A DNA stretch of 42,698 nucleotides from Microvirga arsenatis (GTDB lineage: Bacteria; Pseudomonadota; Alphaproteobacteria; Rhizobiales; Beijerinckiaceae). Location: the NCBI RefSeq assembly GCF_009910705.1, contig NZ_JAAAXJ010000022.1, positions 1-42,698 on the forward strand. The letters run 5' to 3'. The first letter of the stretch is position 1. Every line of letters starts with the position of its first letter. A program made the translations under genes and the position numbers. Shown in pieces: positions 1 through 8,415 of the stretch. The notes under the pieces are model-generated. The model did no database searches and was not told the DNA's origin. It saw nothing but the letters and a program-made list of their open reading frames with translations.

Positions 1-782
1 CAAAGAGCAAAACCCATCCCAGCAGGGACGGAAAAGAACCTCAAACACCCCGGCCGTCCCGAGCGGACCAGCCAGAGCCCGAAGCTCCCCACAGCACAAG
101 CTCAACAAAGAACCGCGCCGCCGATGAAGCCTATTTAGGCGAGGCCCGGGCTGCTGTCAACGGCCCTCGAAAAGAATTCTGAAGTTCTTTTCGAGACAAT
201 GCCCTGCCGGCACAAGTACAGACACAGTCATCCCGTCCGCAGAAACGATGCCGCTTCCGCGCCAAACCCGCCGCAAGGCCAAAACCCCGCAAGCCAATAC
301 CAGGCAAAACTCCAGAGGAGCAGGAGGTATGTTCGACAAACCTTCGAACCCCCGATGCTCATAGCATAGCCGGAGAAAGCCTCCGGCCGGACACCAACAC
401 GCAAGATCCAGCCGGAGTTTGCACCCCAGGCCAAACGATCCCGCCGTGTTGGAAAAACCCTCAGGCCCAAACAGCCCGAAGATCGCGCCGATATAAACAG
501 TTCGCCGCAAGTTGCAAGAGGGAGCTGCATCGGACGAGGATCATGGAATGAATCGCCTCACCCAGTGTCCGGAGCGAACCCTAAGAGGGATATAATGACG
601 TTCGCGAGACTTACAAGATGCCGTCTTTGCTTCCTGAACGAAGCGAAGCCTATGGGCTCCCCGCCATGCCACGACTGGTCAAAAGATGAAATCCGGGCCA
701 TGGAGAACTACATAAAGAGCATCGGACCGCTTGCTGGCATAGGGCCAAGGCTTTCTTCGCTGCATCCTGGAGTGAAACTTCA
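1..782. other. Non-coding stretch upstream of fixL
   Basis: I find no convincing gene here. The base composition is lower in GC than the flanking genes, and the open frames present are short, rich in Cys, Arg or Ser, and resemble no family. The stretch holds an 11-bp inverted repeat at 166-195 and a TATAAT-like hexamer at 591-596 without a good -35 partner. It probably carries the fixL promoter. No TTGAT-N4-ATCAA box is present. Confidence 0.5.
166..195. repeat. Inverted repeat, 11-bp arms, 8-nt loop
   Basis: CTCGAAAAGAA (166-176) pairs perfectly with TTCTTTTCGAG (185-195) around an 8-nt loop. The stem is AT-rich and has no T-run, so it looks more like an operator or an RNA hairpin than an intrinsic terminator. 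It lies about 590 bp upstream of fixL. What binds it, if anything, is unknown. Confidence 0.45.
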
Positions 783-2321
783 TTGACACAAGCCGTTTCC
801 GCAACCGATCCGCGGCAGCTGCAGCATCGAACCGCCGAAATCCTCCTGGATGCGGTGGCCGATACGGCTCTCCTTGTGCTCGACTCCAACGGCCGGATCG
901 CGAGCTGGAGCCGAGGAGCCGAGCAGATCCATGGGTGGACTCGGGATGAAGTGCTCGGACGGTCGGCCGCCATTCTCTATTCCCTGAGTTCCGACGCGGA
1001 GGAAAGGCTGCAGCACGACCTGGATACCGTCCGCAGAAAGGGCCTGTACGAGACTCAGAGCCCACGCGCCCGCAAGGATGGTTCAACCTTCATGGCCCGG
1101 GTCACGATCAGCCCCATCGCCGACAGCGCGGCCGGCCAGAACGGTTTTGCCATGATCACGCGCGACATCACGGAATGGATCACAGCCGAGGAGGCCTTGA
1201 GGACGCGGGAGGCTCACCTCCGCTCCATCCTGGAGACGGTCCCGGATGCGATGGTGGTCATCGACGAGCAGGCCAGGATCCAGTCCTTCAGCGCGACCGC
1301 CGTTCGGCTCTTCGGCTACCAGCCCGAGGAGATCATCGGGGAGAACGTGAAGATCCTCATGCCGGCGCCCTACCGCGAGCAGCATGACAGCTACATGGCG
1401 CGCTATCAGAACACGGGGGAGCGGCGCATCATCGGGATCGGGCGCGTGGTGGTCGGCCAGCGCAAGGACGGCTCCACATTCCCGATGGAGCTGGCCGTCG
1501 GCGAAATGCGCTCGGGCGGCATCCGGTACTTCACCGGCTTCATCCGCGACCTGACCGAACGCCAACAGACGGAGACCCGCCTGCAGGAGCTCCAGTCGGA
1601 GCTCGTGCACATGTCGCGCTTCACGGCCCTCGGCGAAATGGCCTCGACGCTGGCTCACGAGATCAACCAGCCCCTGACGGCGATCACCAACTATCTTAAG
1701 GGATGCCGCCGAATCCTGGAGCGGATGGAGGGCGACACGGCTTCCATGCTGCGGGATGCGGTGAACGAGGCCGGCGAGCAGGCCCTGCGGGCGGGTCAGG
1801 TGATCCGCCATCTGCGCGAGTTCGTGGCGCGTGGGGAAAGCGAGCGGCACATCGAGAACCTGCCCAAGCTGATCGAGGAGGCAAGCGCGCTTTCCCTGGT
1901 CGGCGCGAAGGAGCAGGGGATCCGGGTGACCTTCCAGTTCGACCCGAATGCCCCATACGTTCTTGCGGACCGGATTCAGATCCAGCAGGTGCTGCTCAAT
2001 CTCATCCGCAACGCAATTGAGGCCATGCAGGAGACCTCGCGCCGGGAGCTCAAGGTGGCCACGCGCCTCGTCGACGACGCTCATGTGGAGCTGTCCGTCG
2101 AAGATACGGGGCCGGGTCTGGCTCCCGAGGTTGCCGCTCAGCTCTTCCAGCCCTTCGTGACGACCAAGAAACACGGGATGGGCGTTGGGCTGTCGATCTG
2201 CCGGACCATCGTCGAGGCCCACGGCGGCAAGATCTGGGCGGACTCGAAGCAGGGCGAGGGAACCACCTTTCATTTCACGCTAAGGTCGATCAGAGGAGAG
2301 GAGATGGCGAATGCCGAGTGA
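783..2321 (+). CDS. fixL: Oxygen-sensing heme-PAS sensor histidine kinase FixL
   Basis: This is a 512-aa sensor kinase that autophosphorylates when its heme is oxygen-free and passes phosphate to FixJ. A first PAS domain covers about residues 18-130 and the heme PAS about 143-258. The heme PAS contains the FixL hallmark RIIGIGR, with probable proximal heme ligand His201 and regulatory Arg221, one residue offset from the well-studied Bradyrhizobium FixL (His200/Arg220). The HisKA domain has the phospho-accepting His292 in AHEINQP. The ATPase domain follows at about 385-505, with DTGPGL and GMGVGLSI glycine boxes. There are no transmembrane segments, so it should be cytosolic like Bradyrhizobium FixL and unlike membrane-bound Sinorhizobium FixL. 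The start is TTG, preceded by GGAG about 10 nt upstream; no ATG fits better. Its end overlaps fixJ by 11 nt, indicating translational coupling. Confidence 0.95.
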   Translation: MTQAVSATDPRQLQHRTAEILLDAVADTALLVLDSNGRIASWSRGAEQIHGWTRDEVLGRSAAILYSLSSDAEERLQHDLDTVRRKGLYETQSPRARKDGSTFMARVTISPIADSAAGQNGFAMITRDITEWITAEEALRTREAHLRSILETVPDAMVVIDEQARIQSFSATAVRLFGYQPEEIIGENVKILMPAPYREQHDSYMARYQNTGERRIIGIGRVVVGQRKDGSTFPMELAVGEMRSGGIRYFTGFIRDLTERQQTETRLQELQSELVHMSRFTALGEMASTLAHEINQPLTAITNYLKGCRRILERMEGDTASMLRDAVNEAGEQALRAGQVIRHLREFVARGESERHIENLPKLIEEASALSLVGAKEQGIRVTFQFDPNAPYVLADRIQIQQVLLNLIRNAIEAMQETSRRELKVATRLVDDAHVELSVEDTGPGLAPEVAAQLFQPFVTTKKHGMGVGLSICRTIVEAHGGKIWADSKQGEGTTFHFTLRSIRGEEMANAE

Positions 2322-2922
2322 TGCTGCCGTGCACGTGGTGGATGATGACGTTGCAGTGCGCAAGTCACTAGCCTTTCTTCTGGCATCTGAGGGGATCCCG
2401 GTCCGCCTGCATGAATCCGCCTCTGCCTTCCTCGACGAGGAGATGAAGGGGGAGGCTGGCTGCATCGTCACGGACGTGCGGATGCCGGGGATCGACGGTA
2501 TCGAGTTGATCCGCCGCCTCAAGGCCCGCGGCGTCACGCTGCCGGTGATCGTGATCACCGGACATGCCGATGTGCCCATGGCGGTCGAGGCCATGAAGGA
2601 GGGAGCTGTCGACTTCCTCGAGAAGCCTTTTGGGGACGAGGCTTTCATCGCAACGGTGCGCGATGCTCTCTCTCGCCATGAGAGAAACAGCCATCAGGGA
2701 GCGCAAATCGCCCAGATCCAGGCCCGCTTCGAGGCTCTCTCCGAGCGGGAGCGTCAGGTTCTCGACGGCCTCGTCGCCGGCAAGGCCAACAAGGTCATTG
2801 CCTATGATCTGGGGATCAGCCCGCGGACGGTGGAGATCTACCGGGCCAACGTCATGGCCAAGATGCAGGCCAAGAGCCTGTCGGAGCTGGTTCGCATGGC
2901 TCTGCTGATCGACGCCAGCTGA
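2311..2922 (+). CDS. fixJ: Two-component response regulator FixJ
   Basis: This 203-aa transcription factor is the partner of FixL. The receiver domain covers residues 5-120, with an acidic cluster Asp11-13, phospho-acceptor Asp55 in the VTDVRMPG context, the ITGH switch region and the conserved Lys of LEKPF. A LuxR/GerE-type helix-turn-helix follows at about 140-200 ([19 protein letters not shown], then [16 protein letters not shown]). In rhizobia, phospho-FixJ activates fixK; a fixK gene lies about 650 bp beyond its end on the opposite strand. The gene overlaps fixL by 11 nt, so the two proteins are almost certainly made from one message. Length and domain order are normal for the family. 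Confidence 0.95.
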   Translation: MPSDAAVHVVDDDVAVRKSLAFLLASEGIPVRLHESASAFLDEEMKGEAGCIVTDVRMPGIDGIELIRRLKARGVTLPVIVITGHADVPMAVEAMKEGAVDFLEKPFGDEAFIATVRDALSRHERNSHQGAQIAQIQARFEALSERERQVLDGLVAGKANKVIAYDLGISPRTVEIYRANVMAKMQAKSLSELVRMALLIDAS

Positions 2923-3018
2923 GTCCTTAAGGACTATTCCGGAGTAGGGCGCTGGCCTGCCCTGTGCATAATGCGCGGCATCAGCTGGGTGCACGGACGC
3001 CCACCGCCGTTGAGGATC

Positions 3019-3402
3019 ATGCAGGCTCTCAAGATGTCGCAACTCGCGGGACCGGTTATCGTCGTGGATGACGATGATGCGGTTCGAAACTCCTTGAAGT
3101 TCGCCCTGGAGCTTGAGGGCCTGAGCGTGCGCCTGTTCAAGGACGGCGCCGAGCTTCTGGCCGTCCCCGACCTGCCTCGCGGCGGATGCTATGTCATCGA
3201 CTACAACATGCCCGGCATGACCGGAATCGAGCTGGTTAGGAAGCTCCGGCAGCGACAGATCGACAGCCCTGCGATCCTCATCGCGTCCCAGGTCAACGAG
3301 GACCTGCACGGCCGCGCCGCCCGCTCGGGCTTTCGGAGCGTTCTCGAGAAGCCTCTCCATGACAGCGAACTGCTGGACAGCATCCAGGCGGCCCTCGCGT
3401 AA
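3019..3402 (+). CDS. Stand-alone receiver-domain protein next to FixLJ
   Basis: A receiver domain of about 127 aa with no output domain. The acidic pocket VVDDDD, the phospho-acceptor in VIDYNMPGMTG (Asp56 if counted from the ATG at 3034) and the conserved Lys in LEKPL are all present; the usual switch Thr/Ser is Ser in LIAS. The start is uncertain: ATG 3019 has a close GAGG, and ATG 3034 gives a more typical N-terminus. It follows fixJ by about 100 bp on the same strand. In Caulobacter a single-domain receiver, FixT, inhibits FixL by feedback, so a modulatory or phosphate-sink role for FixL/FixJ is a reasonable inference. This protein has only one Cys (in GGCYV), so an iron-sulfur-binding receiver like that reported for FixT is not evident. 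It could also serve another kinase. Confidence 0.85.
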   Translation: MQALKMSQLAGPVIVVDDDDAVRNSLKFALELEGLSVRLFKDGAELLAVPDLPRGGCYVIDYNMPGMTGIELVRKLRQRQIDSPAILIASQVNEDLHGRAARSGFRSVLEKPLHDSELLDSIQAALA

Positions 3403-3486
3403 GGATTTCTCGCATCCGGCATCGAAGAGTGTGACCAATCCGCCTGTCCGGCGGCTGTTGTTGCGTTCATTCATAGGGGGTAGCAA

Positions 3487-3534
3487 AAAGCTGCTGGAAC
3501 CTGCGGGTGTTGTCTCGCAGGTTCCAGCAGCTTT
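3487..3534. terminator. Bidirectional terminator hairpin, 19-bp perfect stem
   Basis: Arms at 3487-3505 and 3516-3534 are exact reverse complements around a 10-nt loop. An A-run on the left (3485-3489) gives a T-run for - strand transcripts, and CTTTCTCTTCTC follows on the + strand. It lies between the convergent receiver gene (+) and fixK (-), which is the expected place for a terminator shared by both. Confidence 0.85.
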
Positions 3535-3576
3535 CTCTTCTCAGAACGAAGCCGTAGGGGGCTCCGCTCAGGCTCA

Positions 3577-4257
3577 TCAAGCATTCAGATGCTCGAGGGC
3601 GGCCCGGTTGCTCAGCACCACATGGCGTGCGGAGGGAAGCTCGATCATGCCCTGGCGTTCCAACTGGGTGAAGGACCGGGAAACGGTCTCGATGGTGAGG
3701 CCCAGATGGTCCGCGATGTCGGAGCGGGACATGGGCAGGTCGAGGGCATCGCCCCCGCTCGTCCGCTCGGCCATGTCGAGAAGGAAGGTCGCGATCTTCT
3801 CCAGGGCCGACTTGCGGCCGAGCAACAGCATATGGTTCTGGGCACGCACCAGGGAGCGCATCATGCCCATGGTCATCTCCTGGGCCAGTTGGGAGTCGCT
3901 GCCCATGAGAGCGCCGAGATTGCTGCGCCGATAAGCGATGACCACGCAGTCGCCGACAGCCTCGGCGCAGAAGCGGTATTCCTCACCGGCCTCGATGCCG
4001 AAGATGTCGCCTGCCAGGTGGAAGGCATCGATCTGGCGGCGCCCGTCGCTCAGGAGCTTCGACGTGCGCACGACCCCGGAGAGAACCTTGTAGACGAAAG
4101 CTGCCCGGTCGCCCTCGGCGAAGATTTCCCCATCCTTGGCGTAAGAGTGGACGGCGCCGACCGCAGGAGCATCCGTGGACTTGCGGAACTGCGGGGCTTC
4201 CAACGTGAAGAGAGGAAGGGCCGAAGAATTGGCTTTGGTGAGGAGCGCGGACTGCAT
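3577..4257 (-). CDS. fixK: CRP/FNR-family regulator, FixK type
   Basis: A 226-aa transcription factor with a cyclic-nucleotide-binding-like beta-roll (about 35-130), a long dimer helix (about 130-165) and a winged helix-turn-helix (about 170-220). The recognition helix reads LTIETVSRSF; Glu190, Ser193 and Arg194 form the E-xx-SR signature of FNR/FixK proteins that read TTGAT-N4-ATCAA. The N-terminal Cys cluster that holds the 4Fe-4S sensor of FNR is absent; the only cysteines are Cys97 and Cys104. It should therefore not sense oxygen through such a cluster but act downstream of FixLJ, like FixK. GAGGG sits 4 nt before the ATG. It lies 139 bp downstream of the ccoA-like gene on the same strand. 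Exact target boxes are found upstream of ccoN and ccoG. Confidence 0.92.
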   Translation of the reverse strand: MQSALLTKANSSALPLFTLEAPQFRKSTDAPAVGAVHSYAKDGEIFAEGDRAAFVYKVLSGVVRTSKLLSDGRRQIDAFHLAGDIFGIEAGEEYRFCAEAVGDCVVIAYRRSNLGALMGSDSQLAQEMTMGMMRSLVRAQNHMLLLGRKSALEKIATFLLDMAERTSGGDALDLPMSRSDIADHLGLTIETVSRSFTQLERQGMIELPSARHVVLSNRAALEHLNA

Positions 4258-4396
4258 CGAACCCTCGTGTTCCTGAAGAAGTGACGATGGTTCATGGGTA
4301 CTGCCGATCAGGCGGAGCTAACATTCAGGTCTGATACCTAAGGAGTTTTCCTGATGTCGTCGCAAGAGGATCCAGGGCTCGCCCCAGGCTGGTGAG

Positions 4397-5512
4397 CTAG
4401 GCGAAAGCGTGGGCTGTAAAGGCGCCCAGAACCGCCCCGATGAGCAGGGTCGCATCGTGGAGGCCGAGGAGGGTGCGTGGCGCAGGACCCCTGTCGTGAA
4501 CCCAGAGCGTGGTGCCGAGCATCACGAGGGACCAACCCATCCCGACGAGAACGGCAGCGATGGAGAGCCCTGCAAGGGTGCCGGCCAGCCCAAAGATCAT
4601 GGCTCCCACGGCCAGCAGGGCGCCGCCGGCTGCCGACAGGGGGATAGGCCTCGCCGCTCGGGGAGCAAGGGCCAGGGCCAGGGATGGGGTGTACATGGCG
4701 ATGACATGCCATGCCACCGCACCCACAACGGCTTGAGATGGAGCGCAGCCGATCACGGCGATGGGAGTTGCGCCCATGAGGGCTGTCATCACGAACCAGC
4801 CGAGGGAGCCGACGAGGGTGGGCAGAAGGATCGAGCGCCAGCCCTGCAGGCGGCTGGGCTCGACCTCCTGAATCCGGCGCCTCTGGTACGGCAGGGCTGC
4901 GGTTGCGGCGAGGGAGGCCACGTGTGCCAGGGCCGCTGCAGCCGCCGTGCCGGCGAAGGTCCGCGGCACCGCTGCAGCTTCGGCCAGACTGGCAATGGTG
5001 GGGGCGAGCAGGCCGGCCAGGGTGGCGGCCCCGAAGACGACCAGAAGTGTGCTTGCTCCCCGGCTGCCCACCGGCACGGCGGCATGGCGGTAGAACAGGC
5101 TGAAGCCCCCGGCGATCCCGAGCCAGAAAGCGCCCAGGACGAGGGCGCTGAAGTGCAGGGATACCAGAGCCCAGACGAGAACCAGGCCGCCGGCGGCGCC
5201 GAGGCTGGCGCCGAGGGAGAAGGCCGCACGGCGGCCGAATGCGTCGAGGAGCAGGGATGCGGGAAGGCTGGCTAAGGCTGCACCCACATAGAAGGCGGCA
5301 TAGGGCAGGGTGGCCATTCCCTGGCTGGGGGCCAGGGCCAAGCCTGCCAGGGGCAGGATGCTTAAGGTGAGCACCTGGGCGAGAACGGAGAAGGCGAAAC
5401 CGGCCGCAAGGAAAGCCGTTCCTCGTCGATCTGGAGCTGTATCGCCCAGGGCTCCAGGCTCGCAGATGCATTCCAACTGCCCCGCCCGGGGCATCGCCGC
5501 CAGAGAGGTCAT
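4397..5512 (-). CDS. ccoA: MFS transporter, probable CcoA-type copper importer
   Basis: A 371-aa membrane protein with about 12 hydrophobic segments and an MFS-like DAFGRRA loop after the second or third segment. In the second half it has VMTALM and WHVIAM: Met242-xxx-Met246 and His269-xxx-Met273. Rhodobacter capsulatus CcoA, the MFS copper importer needed for cbb3 oxidase maturation, has the same pair of motifs (MxxxM in one helix, HxxxM in the next) with nearly identical spacing. The ATG overlaps the ccoS stop as ATGA, so it is the last gene of the ccoGHIS transcription unit. Inferred role: bringing copper into the cytoplasm for CuB of CcoN, complementing the CcoI P-type ATPase. Substrate is inferred from motifs and context. 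N-terminal cysteines in ECICEP are an extra feature of unknown meaning. Confidence 0.8.
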   Translation of the reverse strand: MTSLAAMPRAGQLECICEPGALGDTAPDRRGTAFLAAGFAFSVLAQVLTLSILPLAGLALAPSQGMATLPYAAFYVGAALASLPASLLLDAFGRRAAFSLGASLGAAGGLVLVWALVSLHFSALVLGAFWLGIAGGFSLFYRHAAVPVGSRGASTLLVVFGAATLAGLLAPTIASLAEAAAVPRTFAGTAAAAALAHVASLAATAALPYQRRRIQEVEPSRLQGWRSILLPTLVGSLGWFVMTALMGATPIAVIGCAPSQAVVGAVAWHVIAMYTPSLALALAPRAARPIPLSAAGGALLAVGAMIFGLAGTLAGLSIAAVLVGMGWSLVMLGTTLWVHDRGPAPRTLLGLHDATLLIGAVLGAFTAHAFA

Positions 5513-5658
5513 TTGCGAAGATCGTCATCCGACAGGACGCGCACCGCTGCGCCCTGCACGTCGTCGTATTGCCCATTCTTCAGCGACCACATGAAGGCGG
5601 CGAGGCCGGTGAGGCCCAGGAGCAGGGCAATGGGGACGAGATAGACCAGAACTTCCAT
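5509..5658 (-). CDS. ccoS: Cytochrome oxidase maturation protein CcoS
   Basis: A 49-aa single-span membrane protein. It begins MEVLVYLVPIALLLGLTG, continues through one hydrophobic helix to FMWSLKNGQYDD, and ends with an acidic tail (SDDDLRK). This layout (short N-terminus, one helix, the W-s-l-k-s/n-GQYDD motif) is characteristic of CcoS/FixS, which is needed to insert cofactors into CcoN. AAGGAG lies about 9 nt before the ATG. It starts 4 nt after the ccoI stop, and its TGA overlaps the ATG of the ccoA-like gene. Its small size makes it easy to miss. Confidence 0.93.
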   Translation of the reverse strand: MEVLVYLVPIALLLGLTGLAAFMWSLKNGQYDDVQGAAVRVLSDDDLRK

Positions 5659-5662
5659 GGGA

Positions 5663-7900
5663 TCAGGCTCCTTGAGCTACCAGATCGATTTGCGCGGAGG
5701 CGGGCTCGCCTGCCGGGGCAGGCGCACGGCCGCGCGCCCGAAGGGCATTGAGGGTCACGAGGGTCGACGAACCCGACATGGCGAGCGCGGCAACGAGCGG
5801 AGTGACATGGCCGAAGAAGGCGAGGGGAACCGCGATCAGGTTGTAGACCAGCGCGATGCCCAGGTTCTGCCGCATCAGGTGGTGGGCGCGGCGGGAGATC
5901 TCGATCGTGTCCTGCACCGGCTGCAGCCGGTCACCGAGGAAGACCGCATCGGCCTGCGCTTGGGTCAGATCGGCGGCGCTGATCGGGGACAGGGACACAT
6001 GGGCGGCAGCCAGGGCAGGGGCATCGTTGAGGCCGTCGCCGACCATCAGCACCTTGCGGCCTTCAGCCTTCAGAGCTTCGAGCGCCTCGATCTTGTCGGC
6101 CGGCCTGCAGCCGCCCCGCCACATCTCGACGCCGAGCGTGGCGGCGATGGGCGCTACGGCCTCGGGTCTGTCTCCGGAGAGGATGCGGCAGTCGAAGCCG
6201 CGCCCGCGCAGGGCCGACAGGACGGCGACCGCATCGGGTCGGAGGGCCTGGCGCACCATCAGCACGGCACGCTCCTCGCCCCAAGAGAAGGCGATCACGG
6301 AAGCCGTAGGATCCATCGCAGCCATCTCACGGGCCAGCTCCTCCGAGCGGCAGAAGGCCGGGCTGCCGAGGCGCATTTCCACGCCGTCCACCACGGCGCA
6401 CACCCCTTGGCCGGGCTCCTCGGTCACGCCCTCGAAGGGACGGCGACTGCCTGCCAGCTGCGCCACCGCTGCGGCCAGCGGGTGATGGCTCGACAGGGCA
6501 AGGCGGCTCGCCGCCTTGAGGAGATCGGGGGCCACGCTGCCTGCATTGACCACGCTCATCGTCGGCAGGGTCAGGGTGCCGGTCTTGTCGAAGACGATGG
6601 TGTCCACCTTGGCCAGCCGCTCGAAGGCGTCTCCTGCATTCAGGAACACGCCGGAGCGGAAAAGGGCGCCGGAGGCGACCACCTGCACCACCGGCACGGC
6701 GAGCGCCAGCGCGCAGGGGCACGTGATGATGAGAACCGAGATCGCGGTGATCAGGGCATCGTGAACGGTGGAGCCGGAGGCGATCCAGGCGATGGCGGTC
6801 AGAGCCGCCGCCGTGTGAACGATCGGGGCATAAACCTTCGCGACGCGGTCTGCGAACTGCACATAGCGCGACTTGGCTGCTGCTGCGTTCTCCAGAAGCC
6901 GCTCGACCTCGTCCAGCAGGGTGCCCTTGCCCGCGGCAGTCACGTGCACGGTCAGGGTTCCGTTGTAGTTCATGCTGCCGGCATAGACCTGGTCCCCGTC
7001 CTTCACGGCGCGATGGGCCGTCTCGCCTGTCACGAGACTCTCGTCGACCTCGGAGGAGCCGGAGAGGACAGCGCCGTCGACCGCGATGCGCTCGCCGGGG
7101 CGGACGAGCACGCGGTCGCCGGCCTTCAGGGCCGCCGTCGGCAGCAGGACGACCTCGCCGCTCTCCTCAATCCTGTGCGCGACCTCGGCCCGGAACGAGG
7201 CGAGGTTGCTCGCGACGGAGCGGGTCTTGCGCCGCATGGCCTGGTCGAGATAGCGGCCGCAGAGCAGGAAGAAGAGCAGCATGACCACCGAGTCGAAATA
7301 GGTGTGCTCCGCGGAATTGACGGTCTCGACCACCGACATGCCGAGCGCGAGCAGGATGCCGATGACAATCGGCACGTCCATGTTGGTGCGACGGTTGCGC
7401 AGGGCGCCCATCGCGCTCTGGAAGAAGGGCTGCCCGGCATAGGCCACGGCCGGCAACGCGATGAGAGCGGCAAGCCAATGGAAGAAGTCCCGGGTCTCCG
7501 GGGTGATGTCGGTTACGTTGCCGGACCACACGGAGACCGCCAGGAGCATGATGTTCATGGAGGCGAAGCCCGCCACGGCCAGGCACTTCAGGAGCCACTT
7601 GGCGCGGCGGGTCTCCTCCTCCTCGACCAGCCGGGACTGGAAGGGATGCGCCCGGTATCCGAGCCGCTGCAACTCCTCGACCACGGCCGCAGGGGACAGA
7701 TCTCTCTCCCGCCATTCGACGGCGAGACGGTGATGGGTGTAGTTCAGCCGCGCGTCCACGACGCCCGGCAATCGGCACAGCCCGCCCTCGATCTCGTCGA
7801 TGCAGGCGGCACAGTCGATCCCCTCGACGGCAAGGTCGAGATGGGCCGTGCCGTCGTCCTGGCGCTTGACGTAGATGGAAAGGTCGAGGGTTTCGGGCAT
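5663..7900 (-). CDS. ccoI: Copper-translocating P1B-type ATPase CcoI/FixI
   Basis: A 745-aa heavy-metal ATPase for cbb3 oxidase assembly. The N-terminal HMA domain carries the metal site GIDCAAC (Cys30/Cys33). Membrane helices begin at about residue 100. The actuator has TGET (residues 291-294), the ion channel has the Cys394-Pro-Cys396 motif, and the phosphorylation site is Asp438 in DKTGT. The hinge VGDGLNDAPAL lies near residue 640, followed by two C-terminal helices. CcoI/FixI is known to export copper from the cytoplasm to supply the oxidase. It lies between ccoH (13 nt gap) and ccoS (4 nt gap). The length is typical. Confidence 0.95.
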   Translation of the reverse strand: MPETLDLSIYVKRQDDGTAHLDLAVEGIDCAACIDEIEGGLCRLPGVVDARLNYTHHRLAVEWRERDLSPAAVVEELQRLGYRAHPFQSRLVEEEETRRAKWLLKCLAVAGFASMNIMLLAVSVWSGNVTDITPETRDFFHWLAALIALPAVAYAGQPFFQSAMGALRNRRTNMDVPIVIGILLALGMSVVETVNSAEHTYFDSVVMLLFFLLCGRYLDQAMRRKTRSVASNLASFRAEVAHRIEESGEVVLLPTAALKAGDRVLVRPGERIAVDGAVLSGSSEVDESLVTGETAHRAVKDGDQVYAGSMNYNGTLTVHVTAAGKGTLLDEVERLLENAAAAKSRYVQFADRVAKVYAPIVHTAAALTAIAWIASGSTVHDALITAISVLIITCPCALALAVPVVQVVASGALFRSGVFLNAGDAFERLAKVDTIVFDKTGTLTLPTMSVVNAGSVAPDLLKAASRLALSSHHPLAAAVAQLAGSRRPFEGVTEEPGQGVCAVVDGVEMRLGSPAFCRSEELAREMAAMDPTASVIAFSWGEERAVLMVRQALRPDAVAVLSALRGRGFDCRILSGDRPEAVAPIAATLGVEMWRGGCRPADKIEALEALKAEGRKVLMVGDGLNDAPALAAAHVSLSPISAADLTQAQADAVFLGDRLQPVQDTIEISRRAHHLMRQNLGIALVYNLIAVPLAFFGHVTPLVAALAMSGSSTLVTLNALRARGRAPAPAGEPASAQIDLVAQGA

Positions 7901-7913
7901 GGCACCGGATCCC

Positions 7914-8411
7914 TTAGAGCGAGATGCGGCTCTTGGAGCGGAAGACGGTTTCCGTCTCGCGCTTCAGGTCGATGACGAGGTCCCACTGGCCTTCCGGCAT
8001 GGGGGTAAGGCACTTGAACTGACCAGGGGTCAGCTCGACCACCTGCAGAATGACATCGCGGCGCTTGTCGGTCGGGTGGGCGAGGCGCAGCTCCGGGGTG
8101 AGGCCCGCCAGCGCCTGGCCTTGGGCATCCCGCGCGGTGACGATCAGGCCAGGCATGTCTCCGCGCTGCAGGGAGGCTTCGACGGACCAGTGACGGGCGT
8201 CCTGCGCCTGGGCTGCGGCCACGTCGTTCTTGAAGGACAGACCGGCCTTGTAGGCGCTCTCCGTCTCGACGCCGCTGAAGCTCGAGAGGGCAACCCGAAC
8301 CATGTAGAAGTTCATGGCGAAGACGATGCCGAAGAAGGCGATGAAGCAGATCAGGACGGTGCGCCCGGTGATCGGCCTGGGAGCCCGGCCTGCGGCGGCG
8401 TTGGTGGACAT
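7914..8411 (-). CDS. ccoH: Cytochrome oxidase assembly protein CcoH/FixH
   Basis: A 165-aa protein with one N-terminal membrane helix (TVLICFIAFFGIVFAMNFYM, about residues 18-37) and a periplasmic FixH domain. The domain includes YKAGLSFKND and a C-terminal region ending near residue 165 (GQWDLVIDLKRE). The family is required for stable cbb3 assembly and works with CcoI. The ATG at 8411 was chosen because AAGG sits 7 nt upstream and it starts 4 nt after the ccoG stop; a longer in-frame extension into ccoG lacks support. Gene order ccoG-H-I-S is the standard one. Confidence 0.93.
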   Translation of the reverse strand: MSTNAAAGRAPRPITGRTVLICFIAFFGIVFAMNFYMVRVALSSFSGVETESAYKAGLSFKNDVAAAQAQDARHWSVEASLQRGDMPGLIVTARDAQGQALAGLTPELRLAHPTDKRRDVILQVVELTPGQFKCLTPMPEGQWDLVIDLKRETETVFRSKSRISL

Positions 8412-8415
8412 GGGA

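Noticed and set aside
157..530. Two overlapping - strand frames of 100-117 aa
   Set aside because: Unusual composition (many Cys, Trp, Gly), lower-GC region, no ribosome site or family resemblance.
591..596. TATAAT as a -10 box for fixL
   Set aside because: No acceptable -35 hexamer at the right distance and nearly 190 bp from the start codon.
565..786. 73-aa frame just before fixL
   Set aside because: No good ribosome site, no recognisable family, and it overlaps the fixL start; probably chance.
5657..7975. Very long + strand open frame (772 codons) opposite ccoI
   Set aside because: It mirrors a high-GC gene with all P-type ATPase motifs; its protein is rich in Gly, Arg and His and looks like no family.
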